The position numbers and the translations under genes were made by a program. The notes beneath the pieces were generated by a model. The model was not told the origin of the DNA and made no database searches. It worked only from the letters and a program-made list of their open reading frames with translations. Positions 48,138-58,194 of a stretch of 64,000 bases of DNA are shown here, one piece after another; position 1 is the stretch's first letter; each line of letters starts with the position of its first letter. This DNA is from Cudoniella acicularis (taxonomy: Eukaryota > Ascomycota > Leotiomycetes > Helotiales > Helotiaceae). The stretch lies in contig JAAMPI010000040.1 of the NCBI GenBank assembly GCA_013054445.1, positions 20,878-84,877 of the forward strand. Direction: 5' to 3'.

Positions 48138-49591
48138 ATGCTTTCGCAATACGCCTTGCGGGCATCCCTCAGGAGTCGTTCCAATGGCTTTCTGCCTCAA
48201 TTGCCATTGTTAATTGGTGGGCTCCATGCTGGTGGAAACCAGCCAAATTCTGTATTTCGAGGGCTTCACGCGTCAAGCATACGGCCATCATCATCCTCGA
48301 CAAGATGGAAGAAGAGACAATCCACAGACTCGTATGCACGCGAAGCTAAAGTACAAGGATTGAAAAGTCGGGCAGCATTCAAACTTCTTGAGGTATTCAC
48401 AAGTGCCAGGGTCGATCCTCAATTGCTAATGTTTATGGATAGATAGATGCTAAGTACCGGATCTTCAAAACGGGGCAGACGGTTGTCGACTTGGTACGCT
48501 CCTATAATTACCACTCTTTTTGATATCTTGCTGACTGTTGTAAGGGATATGCGCCTGGTAGTTGGTCACAGGTTTTCCACCCGGCACATAACGTTGTTCA
48601 ATTGCATCCTGACCACTCGTCTCATAGGTAGCTGTCGAGCGAACGAAACCGAATGGCAGGATCGTGGGTATCGATATCATTCCAGCGCAACCGCCGAAGG
48701 GTGTTTCTACAATACAGGGCAATTTTCTGTCGATGGAGGTGCGCGAAGAGGTGAAGCGCTTCCTTTCCGATCCTGATCGCGGACGCCCCAAGCCGCAACT
48801 CTTCGCTCCATTCGATCACAGCGAATCACCCGAGTCGGTCGTCCCCATAATCGAGCCGGAACAAAGCTACATTGATTTGGAGAAACATGCAGACGACGCT
48901 GAGAAAGGGATTGAGAGTTCCGCCGCTACATCAGCGGGTAAGAAGTCGAGGAGGTCGGAGGACAGAGAGAATGGCAGGATGGTGGATGTTGTGCTGAGTG
49001 ATATGTCCGCACCCTGGGAACAAACTACCGGTTTTTGGAAGAGAAGTCTAAGTGACCCGTATATTAGGATGATGAATACAAGCGGCATCAGTTTTAAAGA
49101 TCATGCCGGAAGTATGGTAGGTGCAGACGTTCGTGTGGTCCTATCGTCTGGCTAATATGAATCCAGGATCTTTGTGCAGCAGCTCTGCAATTCGCTTTCG
49201 ATACTCTTAAAGCTGGAGGCCATCTCGGTAGGTTTCACACAAAAATATTTCCTACCTTCAGGGGCTGTTTTAGATTTCTTTGTTGCCCCTCCATCTATGC
49301 CCTGCCATTATGAGTAGAGCATGTAAGGCTGACCATGCAATTCTCGCATGCAGTTGTAAAATTCTATCAGGGGTCAGAGGACAAGCTGCTTGAGAAGCAA
49401 TTGAAAAAGCTATTCGGGGCCGTTCATCGAGAGAAACCCGAGTCATCTCGAAGCGTAAGTGTTGCATCTTCAATGCTGGAACGATAATAATTAGTTCTGA
49501 GTAGGAATCTAAAGAGGCCTTTTTTGTTGCCCTGCGGAGGAAGAATGATGTGAGCATAGAAGACATCAGTAATATTAAGCAGGTTACCTGA
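48138..49591 (+). CDS. MRM2: Mitochondrial 21S/LSU rRNA 2'-O-methyltransferase (FtsJ/RrmJ family)
   Basis: Methylates a U in the peptidyl-transferase loop of mitochondrial large-subunit rRNA using S-adenosylmethionine. Exons: 48138-48392, 48443-48493, 48545-48571, 48628-49116, 49167-49227, 49354-49454 and 49505-49591, 356 residues. The N-terminus (MLSQYALRASLRSRSNGFLP) is a good mitochondrial presequence. FtsJ landmarks in order: SRAAFKLLEIDAKYRIF with the catalytic Lys, VVDLGYAPGSWSQVAVERTKP (SAM-binding G-loop built across three exons), VGIDIIPAQPPKGV, DVVLSDMSAPWEQTTG (catalytic Asp) and GGHLVVKFYQG (catalytic Lys). A large insert (~residues 150-220) between the third and fourth motifs is acidic and Ser-rich, as in fungal Mrm2. 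The third exon is only 27 nt. It is convergent with RPL18. Confidence 0.94.
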
Positions 49592-49998
49592 TTTTTTGAG
49601 AGGGAGTCACTAGCTCAATTGTTTTCAAATGGTGTCCCGATGTGGGTCTATCGATGAGGGCTTCGATAGCAAATGCCCGTTGGTTTCTGCTAGCCATAGA
49701 AGCAAATGCTCTTAAAAGCAGTAATATTATTCCAACTCCGCATCTCACATACGTTAGAATAGCGAAGGCTTAAGTATCACAAAAACACGAAGATTAGTTC
49801 TTTGCTCATATCTTGAATTGACGTTGGGGCTTTGCTATGCTTTGCCATATCGCACACAGCCATACTGTGCTCCTCACCACAAATCGCGGGACGGAGTATC
49901 TATCAGAAACCCAATCCTTTTCGCCAAATCTCCCAAATCCCATGATCTCGTCGGAAAGCCAGAGATTTGTGACATGATCTTGACCACTGACACTATAT
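49592..49998. other. Convergent 3' spacer, MRM2 / RPL18
   Basis: 407 bp holding both 3' UTRs. No gene or structured RNA is evident. Confidence 0.55.
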
Positions 49999-50861
49999 CT
50001 AGACCTTGAAACCTCTTGACCGCCTACGTCCTCGAGCCTTCTCAAACTTACGACCCTTGGACTCGACATATGGTTTCTAGTAAAAGTGTTAGAATTTCTC
50101 TTTCAGAAACAAATGCCAGTATTTACCTTGTGCTTGTGTGGTCCCATGCCAAAGTGCTTGACAGCCTCTCTGGCGTTCTTTGGTCCTCTCAGAAGGAGGG
50201 TGTTGCTTCCAGTGGGAGCTCTCAATGCCAATTGATCCAAGGTCAAAACCTCGCCTCCAGCAGCAATGATGCGCGCACGAGCGGTGGCGGTGAATCGGAG
50301 AGCAGCCACGCTGAGCTTGGGGACGGTCAAGAGACGGTTGTCATCGGTGACGGTGCCAATAACCACGATGGTCTTGTTGTTCGACTTCTCGGAGGTGTTT
50401 GCGACGATCCTGGAGATGGAAACCGGAGGTCGGTTGATGCGAGACATAAAAAGTCTGCGAAGAACCACCTTGTTGAAGGATGAGTCGGTTCGGCCTACAG
50501 GGCAAACATGATCAGTGATAATTCTCTGAAACTATTGCTAATTGAGTCTTGTAGAAGAGCCACTTACGAGCCAGGAAGCGGTAGAGCTTCACGAGTAACT
50601 TGAGGTAGACATTGTCACTCTTTGGGGCCTTGCGGTGCGTGTTCCGAACGTGATGAGCGTCGAGATCGATACCTAAAGTCAGAACCCCTTCGTCAGCCTA
50701 TGATCAAGCATGCTCTTTGCGATTTAGTCTTGCGACATAATCTGCTGCGCAGCGTCAGGATCTCTGCGAAGTGCTTCGAGCTTTCGGCTCGGAAAACACA
50801 TCCGCAGATATCAAGACATCCACTTGCACACGAAGGCGAGGATAATGGGTAACGTACCCAT
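49999..50861 (-). CDS. RPL18: 60S ribosomal protein L18 (eL18)
   Basis: Component of the cytosolic large ribosomal subunit. Exons: 50861-50858, 50672-50568, 50494-50127 and 50076-49999, 184 residues, close to the usual 183-188. The first exon is only ATGG; a 185-nt intron (GTACGT...TTTAG) joins it to [19 protein letters not shown], the universal eL18 N-terminus, which proves the placement. The middle carries [31 protein letters not shown] and [14 protein letters not shown]. The last exon encodes [18 protein letters not shown] and ends SRGFKV. Other introns are 73 and 50 nt. A long first intron right after the start codon is typical of ribosomal protein genes and often carries enhancing elements. 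The gene is intact. Confidence 0.97.
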
Positions 50862-52541
50862 GGTTGCTGGTTGTCGACGGTGGTGTTGGTGATGGTCGTT
50901 GTTGAAGTAGCAGATTTTCTCCAAAAGATTTCCATTGTGGGAGCCCAGAAAGTTCGCGCTAGGCTCAAAATTGGTGTACAAGCGAGCCAATAATCGAAAG
51001 CTTGAGACAAGGCTGTCAAACCCACAGGCACCTTAGCAAAAATCATGGACCAAAAGTGCAACATTCATACTTATATTCACTTGGATACAAGCAATAGAGG
51101 TTTATTGCGACATTGCTTGGTGTTAAGGAAGCCTGCCAACAACTCATCATTATCTAGGTATTTTCAGCACCATTTGGTGTTGCTAACCTTCTCCCGACAG
51201 TTTCCACTCTCACGCCATATTTAAACTTTAAAAGCAGTTGAGAATCCGTGATCCATCTATCATGGATTGTAAACAGTCCTCCTATTCTGAGTATCTCTGC
51301 TCGTTTAAGCCCCCCCCTTACAGTCAAAGAGCGGGGAAATTGGCACGGCAGGAGAACTGGCTATCCCTACAGGCGTCAAAATTCTTCATATGATCTTAAT
51401 ATGTCTCTCTTAATATGAGTGTGTCTCATAAGTGCTTGCCCTATTGCGAGTGGCTCTTGATAAAGCTGCGCTTTGTCAATATAAAATATGACGGCCAGGT
51501 CTGGCTTTCCCGAGACTGCTAATGTCCTTGGTGTTGTACTGTGGGGAAGGGTAATAGATATAAAACATTTGGGTGGGATAGAATCAATGCAGAATACTGT
51601 GCTGCTTCCCTCGGCAAGGCTTGTACAGTTGTTGTACTGGAGACTTCGTCAGGATTAACACTTAATAATACGGAATGACTTCCGGATGATCGGTTAAGAA
51701 CTGTACTGAAGTACCGTATCGACGTATCGACTACTCCGTAAATACCCGATTGACCTAGAGAACTCAACACCGAGTTTTATTTCCTACCCAGCACAATATT
51801 CTTCTACTCATTGAGACCTGAGTACGTAAAAGCTCTTATCTGCCCACAGCTCCTGTAATGAAATCTTCCGAGCATCTCTGACGGCATCTAGTATCACCAG
51901 TGATGCACCTTCCTGTTTGCATCACTGAAGATCGAAATTCGGGCTCGTGACAGCATTGCAAAGATAGTCAAACATTGACGAATCCGCAGCCGCAAAGGAG
52001 ACAACTCATGCTCGATTCGCTGCAGAGTACTGTATCGTGCTTCCCAGCGCTGCAGTCGAGAGGCTCCAGCCAGTCAGTCGCCAGTCCAACTCCCGCTCGC
52101 TTGCCGAGCAGCATTGAAATTTTGGCCGACTGTCATCAACTTCACGAAAATCAACAGCCCTAGGAACACCAGCGTCAACATCGGTTACCTATGAACGCGC
52201 TCTTTCCTTCACAGAGCCCCTTCTTCCTCAATTCACCTAGCATGCTTGTTCTCCGTCTTCTATGAATGGACGCCAAATTGACCCCTCGCAGGCCAATTTC
52301 TCTTTTCCGGTTCTCGTCTCATTAGCAGGCTAGCTTCTAGGCCTCGACCCCGTTGTGAACCGCCAGGACGCAGCTCCAACAATACCTTTCAACAGAGAAT
52401 ACACACGGATGGTTCCACCGAATTGAACCAGCGCGATCAATCTGCTATTGCTATAAAGACATTTCTTCTGCTCTAGCGCGAATGAGCTGAGGTCTGGGCG
52501 TTGTGCAAGCCCTGGCGCAGAGCTCTGGTGAAGACTCAGCC
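50862..52541. promoter_or_regulatory. 1.7-kb divergent intergenic region, RPL18 / mitochondrial carrier
   Basis: No protein-coding pattern is seen. A C9 run lies near 51310, and several ACTCCGTA-like fragments occur near 51,730. The RPL18 promoter should lie within the first few hundred bases. A 107-codon minus-strand frame at 52330-52653 overlaps the first two exons of the carrier and is rejected. Confidence 0.5.
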
Positions 52542-53809
52542 ATGTCTGCTGTAGGTATATGGCTCGCAATTGTCGAACGAATGCTGATTTGCATACGCCA
52601 TTTAGTCTGGGGATGATGTCCTTAAGCCGAAATATGGACCGAGGGTGTTGCAACTCCGCGAGATGATCGCGCAGCCCGTCTTCGCCGCATTTTGCGCTGG
52701 AGGTGTGGCTGGCGCTGTTTCTCGGACAGTGGTGTCCCCTCTAGAAAGATTGAAGATTCTCTTTCAAATACAAAGCGCTGGCCGGGAGGAATACAAGCTA
52801 TCCGTTGGCAAGGGCCTTATGAAAATGTGGAAGGACGAAGGCTGGCGAGGATTCATGAGAGGAAATGGCACCAACTGCGTCAGAATTGTACCCTACTCGG
52901 CCGTACAATTCGGGAGTTACAATTTTTACAAAAAAGTGAGTATTCCTGTTAACCACTTTTCGAAGCGGGGCGCGTGAAACTTTGTACCTTGACTTGTCTC
53001 CTTTTTGATGGATCCAACCCGTATCACAACTCCATTGACTAATGTATTACTCAAGTTTTTTGAACCTTCGCCAGGCGCAGACTTGAATTCCTTCCGACGT
53101 TTGGTTTGTGGTGGTGCCGCTGGTATAACTTCCGTGTTCTTTACGTATCCTCTTGATATCGTCCGGACCCGCCTTTCAGTCCAATCTGCTTCATTTGCTG
53201 CACTCAGCCATGCTCACAGAGAAAAACTGCCAGGAATGTGGGAAACAATGGTCACAATGTATAAAAACAGAAGGGGGCATTCTGGCTTTGTACAGAGGTA
53301 TAATTCCCACTGTAGCTGGTGTAGCTCCTTACGTAAGTTCAAAAACTCCTCTACATGCTTTCGTATCTAATCTTGACGGCATAGGTCGGTCTCAACTTCA
53401 TGACCTATGAACTTGTCCGAAAATATCTCACCCCGGAAGGAGATAAGAATCCAAATGCTGGACGCAAGCTTGCCGCGGGTGCAATATCAGGGGCTGTTGC
53501 TCAAACCTGTACTTATCCTTTGTAAGTTCTTATTATATATCTTGAAAACAAAAATGTCAGCTGACTAGTTGCAGTGATGTGCTCCGCCGCCGGTTTCAAA
53601 TCAATACTATGTCCGGCATGGGCTATCAGTATAAGTCGATTTTCGATGCTGTCCGAGTAATTGTTGCCCAAGAGGGCATTAAAGGCATGTACAAAGGCAT
53701 AGTTCCAAACCTCTTGAAGGTGGCACCGAGCATGGCGAGTAGCTGGCTTAGTTTTGAGATGACGAGGGATTTCTTGCTCACTCTCAGGCCCGACGTTCAG
53801 GATCTATAA
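52542..53809 (+). CDS. Mitochondrial carrier, YPR011C type (frame break in an A5 run)
   Basis: Inner-membrane solute carrier; yeast YPR011C exports/imports adenosine 5'-phosphosulfate and PAPS. Exons: 52542-52550, 52606-52935, 53056-53332, 53385-53521 and 53575-53809, about 328 residues. The first exon is 9 nt (MSA) and splices to SGDDVLKPKYGPRVLQLRE. Three carrier repeats are visible, each with its signature: PLERLK, PLDIVR and PFDVLR, followed by G-x-x-x-x-x-[YW]-[RK]-G style motifs (GWRGFMRGNG, GILALYRG, GIKGMYKG). Other landmarks: GGVAGAVSRTVVS, CVRIVPYSAVQF and GAISGAVAQTCTYP. At 53263-53267 five A's shift the frame by one; four would read MYKTEGGILALYRG, as the family requires. Everything else is intact, so the break may be an assembly error. 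Substrate is inferred from YPR011C resemblance only. Confidence 0.87.
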
Positions 53810-54493
53810 TATTCAGGTCATATTCAACCGCGAGCAGGCTTTTTCGGATCCTATTCTACAGATGTAGTTGTTCAAGGTGTCAATTTCGGTGTCACGGACG
53901 GGTCAGGCTGGGATGGGATGGCCTCTCAAGCAGAAAGCTTTGTATATGAGGGTGGGGGTTCGTCATGGGTTGCATTTTGGATAAGCATTGGGAGCGGGCG
54001 CATCTTGAGGCTTGTAGAAAGAAGAGCTAGACTATTTCACGGTACTTGGCCGCCGAGGGGCGTAGAACTCAGACCTAAGACCTAGTGGAGCTGGAGTGGT
54101 ATCAAAAGACTCAGAAGTAGATATTGCCTGAAGAATGTTGTACCATTGACACATGATAATAGTCCTAGATTAAATAAAGACTTGCAACCGTTATTTATTT
54201 ATTTTAGTTCTGGCCTCTTATTCAATTTCGCGCTCTTTGTTCTTGCCCCACAGGCAAGGCTGCAATGATGACTTTGGTAGTGCTAGAGCTCACGTGTAGG
54301 TCCGTGTATGTCCCTTTCGGGCTTAGGCTCAAGGCCTTGCAACTTTCGACCACCATCAGTCGCTTTGCCTTTCTTCATAGCAACTACCATCAAAGTCTCC
54401 GAGACACAAAGCTATACGAGACAGACACGACGCTGTTCTCACGTTGTCTAGACCATCGCAACAAAGCTCAACTTTCTCTGAAAATTCTACACC
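53810..54493. other. Intergenic, no gene seen
   Basis: 684 bp including an ATTT-rich stretch near 54190-54205 (probably the carrier 3' end) and a pyrimidine-rich leader before the SR gene. Confidence 0.55.
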
Positions 54494-55757
54494 ATGTCTC
54501 GCGGAGGCACAACTCTCTACGTGACTGTAAGTTTGCCGCTTCCAGCTCCAGTTCCAGCCCAGCCCCAAATGCCCACGCCCACACCAAATAATTCTTCATT
54601 GTTCTTCTCCAATGCTCTTAAATTTTGCTGACAATTCTGCTCCGCCAGGGTTTCGGACCCGGTACACGCGCCCGCGACCTTGCCTACGAATTCGAACGGT
54701 ATGTCAGCCAAGCGTCGATATCTCGATGATCGTCCTCGAGTGCGATGATCTCCGTCTTCCCACCTCCTCCACGTCGTTCCTCGTCCTCGTCCTTCGTCGA
54801 GACTTCGCTGTCACCTTTATACTCGTATCCTGCCTACCTGCGCTTCCTCCTCCCATTCACTTCCTCGTCCGATCGAGCGGTCGCACAATGATACGAACAT
54901 TGTCTTCAAACCTGTCCCGAATTGCGGCGGATCGAGCTTTTTTACATCCTATTTAATCTCTTGCTCTTTCAACCATCCTTTCCCCGCGAAACAAATTACA
55001 CCAATCTAACGTTGAATCTACAGCTATGGTCGTCTTGTCCGCTGTGACATTCCGGCTCCTCGAACATCAGCTAGTCGTCTGTGAGTGGGAATAAATCCAA
55101 ATTAAAGTCTGCTCTAATATCGTTGACACATAAAGTAGATTCGCATTTGTGGAATATGAAAGCCGCCGTGACGCCGACGACGCCTACCATGAGATGCACA
55201 ACAAGCGGATTGGTCACGATGATCTGCTAAAGATTGAGGTGAGCTCCTTGTAAAGTTTCAAATGCTACGTAGCTAACAATCTTCTCAGTGGGCTCGAACT
55301 CCACCCTCGGCCTCCTGGCGCTTCGATTCTGGTCGTGAGCGTGAGCGCGCGCCAGCGGGACGTCGCTCCTCCCCTCGTCGCAGTGGACGTTCACCATCTC
55401 CCCGTCGCAGCGGACGCGGTGACTACTCGCCTCGCAAAGACAGTCGACGGGACCGTGACAGGGACTACGACCGACGGGACCGTGGCGACCGTGATCGTTC
55501 TCGCAGCCCAGACGATAGGTAAGCTCTTTATTGAAAGCTATCTTTCGATATCTATGTACTTATAGGTTTCTGCAGAGATCGTGATACCAAGGACGAACGA
55601 GACGAGAGTCGTGAGAACGGCACGAATGGTGAAGATAGGAAAGGTGACTTTGCACTTCCACATCACCCCAAGCTGGACTAAACTCGCTGATACCCGGATG
55701 GCAGTTGCCGTGGACTCCCCTCCTCTTCAGCACGATGAGCTTGACACGGCTGAGTGA
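54494..55757 (+). CDS. SR-family pre-mRNA splicing factor, single RRM plus RS domain
   Basis: RNA-binding splicing regulator of the nucleus. Exons: 54494-54526, 54649-54698, 55024-55080, 55139-55238, 55289-55518, 55576-55643 and 55705-55757, 196 residues, all introns GT-AG with matching phases. The RRM fills residues ~6-90: RNP2 is LYVTGFG, RNP1 is RLFAFVEYE. HNKRIGHDDLLKIEWARTPPS closes it. From ~95 the RS domain has SPRRSGRSPSPRRSGRG and RDRDRDYDRRDRGDRDRSRS, targets for SR kinases. The tail is acidic (QHDELDTAE). Intron 2 is 325 nt, much longer than neighbours; SR genes often autoregulate through such introns, so alternative splicing here is possible but unproven. Yeast Npl3-type or S. pombe Srp1/Srp2-type identity is not resolved. 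Confidence 0.92.
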
Positions 55758-57147
55758 ACAGGGATTTATTTGCGGCGTACACAAGGCGGGAAAAGTTGAT
55801 TTTTCTATGGCTGTTGCTGATATCTCCTTTCCCTACCTGATTCTACCCTGTGTTTTTAGATTCGTTTTCCGCAAGCCACCGAAACGGTTCGATCGAGCAT
55901 TCCAGTTGCAGTTTAACCCTCGAGCATATACGAATCGGCGGACTTAATCTTTTCATAGCGTAGGAATAGTAAATTGAAGATATGCCGAAAATAGGTATTC
56001 CTAGTATTATTCTTTATCAAAATTCACAATCCTCTTTTAAATGTGCCCAGTCAATCAAGTTAGTAACTTAGTTCGGGGAGTGAGCATCCCCAGTGACTGT
56101 ATTAACTTGGACTGTGAAATATCTCGCCGGTTTTTCTTCTCCGAGGGATCATGTGACATGGACACAAATTTTGAGCGCGAACCCAAAGTCTACCAACACC
56201 CTTGGAAAAGATAACGCCATAAATGGTGTTTAAAATATTGTATAATTGCTTCGTGAAAACACTCGTAACGAAATGAATCACAACGGCTCAAAATTCAAGA
56301 TTTCCGACTTCCACTGTCTTGTTCCTGAGAGCCGGATTATAAAAAGTGAGGATATTCACAATAGGATGGCAACTCTCAAATATCTTAGTAGATGGTCTGT
56401 TTTTACTCGGACCAAAAACGTCCTCTGGCGATCTTCCACTTAAAGCTAAATGATTTTGCTCCTGTGATATATTATTGACACTTCCTATGTAGGTTGAATT
56501 AGGAGCCAGGCTCTCAGCGAAGCCCAACCGAGTCTAGGTGCTCTGGTTTTCTGAATTGGCTACAGTTTATCAGGAATTAATCTTTCTCGGGAAAGAGGGT
56601 CACGCTTTGGAATCCTCTCAGTTCACATCTGCTTAACAAGGTTATGTATTTTAGGATGTCTCGAAGTGGCGAGATATTATCATATTTGAGGTGATCGGAA
56701 GAGAAAACGCTGGAACGATCAACACTGCTTCATGCCATGTAGTGTTGCAGTACCCGGTTCTGGGCTTCGTTCGACTGTTTCTAAAGCGGGCGGCTTGGTT
56801 GAAATCGGGGTTTGCCTCGAATATATTGAAGTATCTCATTACTCAGCGCAAGTATTGGTTTAACATAATTATCATTTGTTCGGCATTCCACTTCCAACAA
56901 ACATTTCCGGGGTTCATTTCCAATTGCCAAATCTGAGTTTAACTGATGCGTGTTTGAGTATTACTTGAAATTGCCCTTTAAGATTATTATGGTATTGGCT
57001 CAAGGCCCAAGTCTCATCAACCTCAACTGTTGAAACCCCGCTCCAATCCATTCACTGTTTCGTCTCCGAACCTTTTTATATTACTTGAGCGCTATTGCTT
57101 GTAACAACCCATCACGAACCCTCAATTCACCCACATACCACATCAAA
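55758..57147. other. Intergenic, no gene seen
   Basis: 1.4 kb, AT-rich. An open frame at 56691-56936 reads hydrophobic text but has no family resemblance. Confidence 0.5.
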
Positions 57148-58194
57148 ATGGGCCAAACGGCATCCGCAAAGGAACACTCAGGAACGCATATAAGGTTCAT
57201 AGACAAGAGCAAAGAGAGCTTCGGCGATAATAAGCCTGAAAATGAGACTAAGAAGTGGAAGGTCAGTGATGAAGGTGAGAACCTGTCGTCTCCAGACCAT
57301 TTCACACTGATTGAGATTGTGTGTAGATACGACTCACAAAAAGCCACGCTACTTCCTACTCGACGATGAGAGAGGAGACCTTGCTACACCAAAGGATAAA
57401 GGGGAGTCGATAATGTACTGGCTGCGAAATATCGGACACGAAGAAAATGGCATCGAGATATCAAGGGATAACAGTTCGATAAGCTTCGACTTTCTGCACC
57501 CGGGGGAGGATTCCGACTTGTGGATGCGCTACGAATCAATCTCAGCCTCTGAACAACAAGGATTGAACAGGGCCAAGAAAGTAGTACTTATTCCCAGCAA
57601 AAAAGACAACGCTGGAATTAGTCAAACACCATCAGAAGCAGCCAGGAAAGAAGGCACTGTGAACAAGCACCAATTGGAGAATTAGGATGATACTCCCACC
57701 GAAAAGGGCATAGCTGCAGTGGTCAAGGTAAATGAAGAAGGATTAAAGGCTAACGATTCTGAGATCAAACATGAACGGTCGTTTTCGAAGTACTCAGGAC
57801 TTTAGAGGACAGTGTTAAACAGCATATTCCGGATTTCGAAAACAAGTTGCAAGAAATTTCAAGCTTGGACAAACAATTAGAAGCCATCGGAAAGAAGAAC
57901 CAGGAACGGGATACGATTCGGCAACACAAACCGCGGGAACGGGAGGAAGCTAGGAAGAAAGCAGAAGAGAAAAAGCGGCGCCGTGCTGAGGAATTAGGCT
58001 CACGAATCAGTCAAGAACGTGAGATTCGTGTGAAGGCGGTCGAGAATAATCAACGACGGGAGGCCCGAAGAACTCGTTGGGCTGAGGTAAACCCTTTGGA
58101 GGATGTGGATGTGGCTTACAGCGACCTTGATAGCGATGAGAACTTCAAGCTTGCTAAGTCTGCATCTACGGCTATGGCCAGACTTCTATTCTAG
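57148..58194 (+). pseudogene. Unknown charged protein with N-terminal MGQT, broken by one stop and one frame change
   Basis: Not recognised. Exon 1 (57148-~57274) begins MGQTASAKEHSGTHIRF; glycine at position 2 makes it a possible N-myristoylation site. A GT-AG intron (~57275-57327) joins to TTHKKPRYFLLDDERGDLA. A folded-looking region follows (YWLRNIGHEENGIEISRDN, FDFLHPGEDSDLWMRYESIS). TAG at 57683-57685 interrupts the frame, but it then stays open to TAG at 57803. A frame change near 57780-57800 is needed to reach a coiled coil (EISSLDKQLEAIGKKNQERD, then EREEARKKAEEKKRRRAEE) that ends at 58194 with STAMARLLF. Without those two lesions it would be about 330 residues. It lies in a gene-poor stretch, so recent decay of an accessory gene is likely; sequencing error or stop-codon editing are alternatives. 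Confidence 0.55.

Noticed and set aside
52330..52653. 107-codon minus-strand frame upstream of the carrier
   Set aside because: It overlaps the well-supported first two exons of the carrier and shows no motif.
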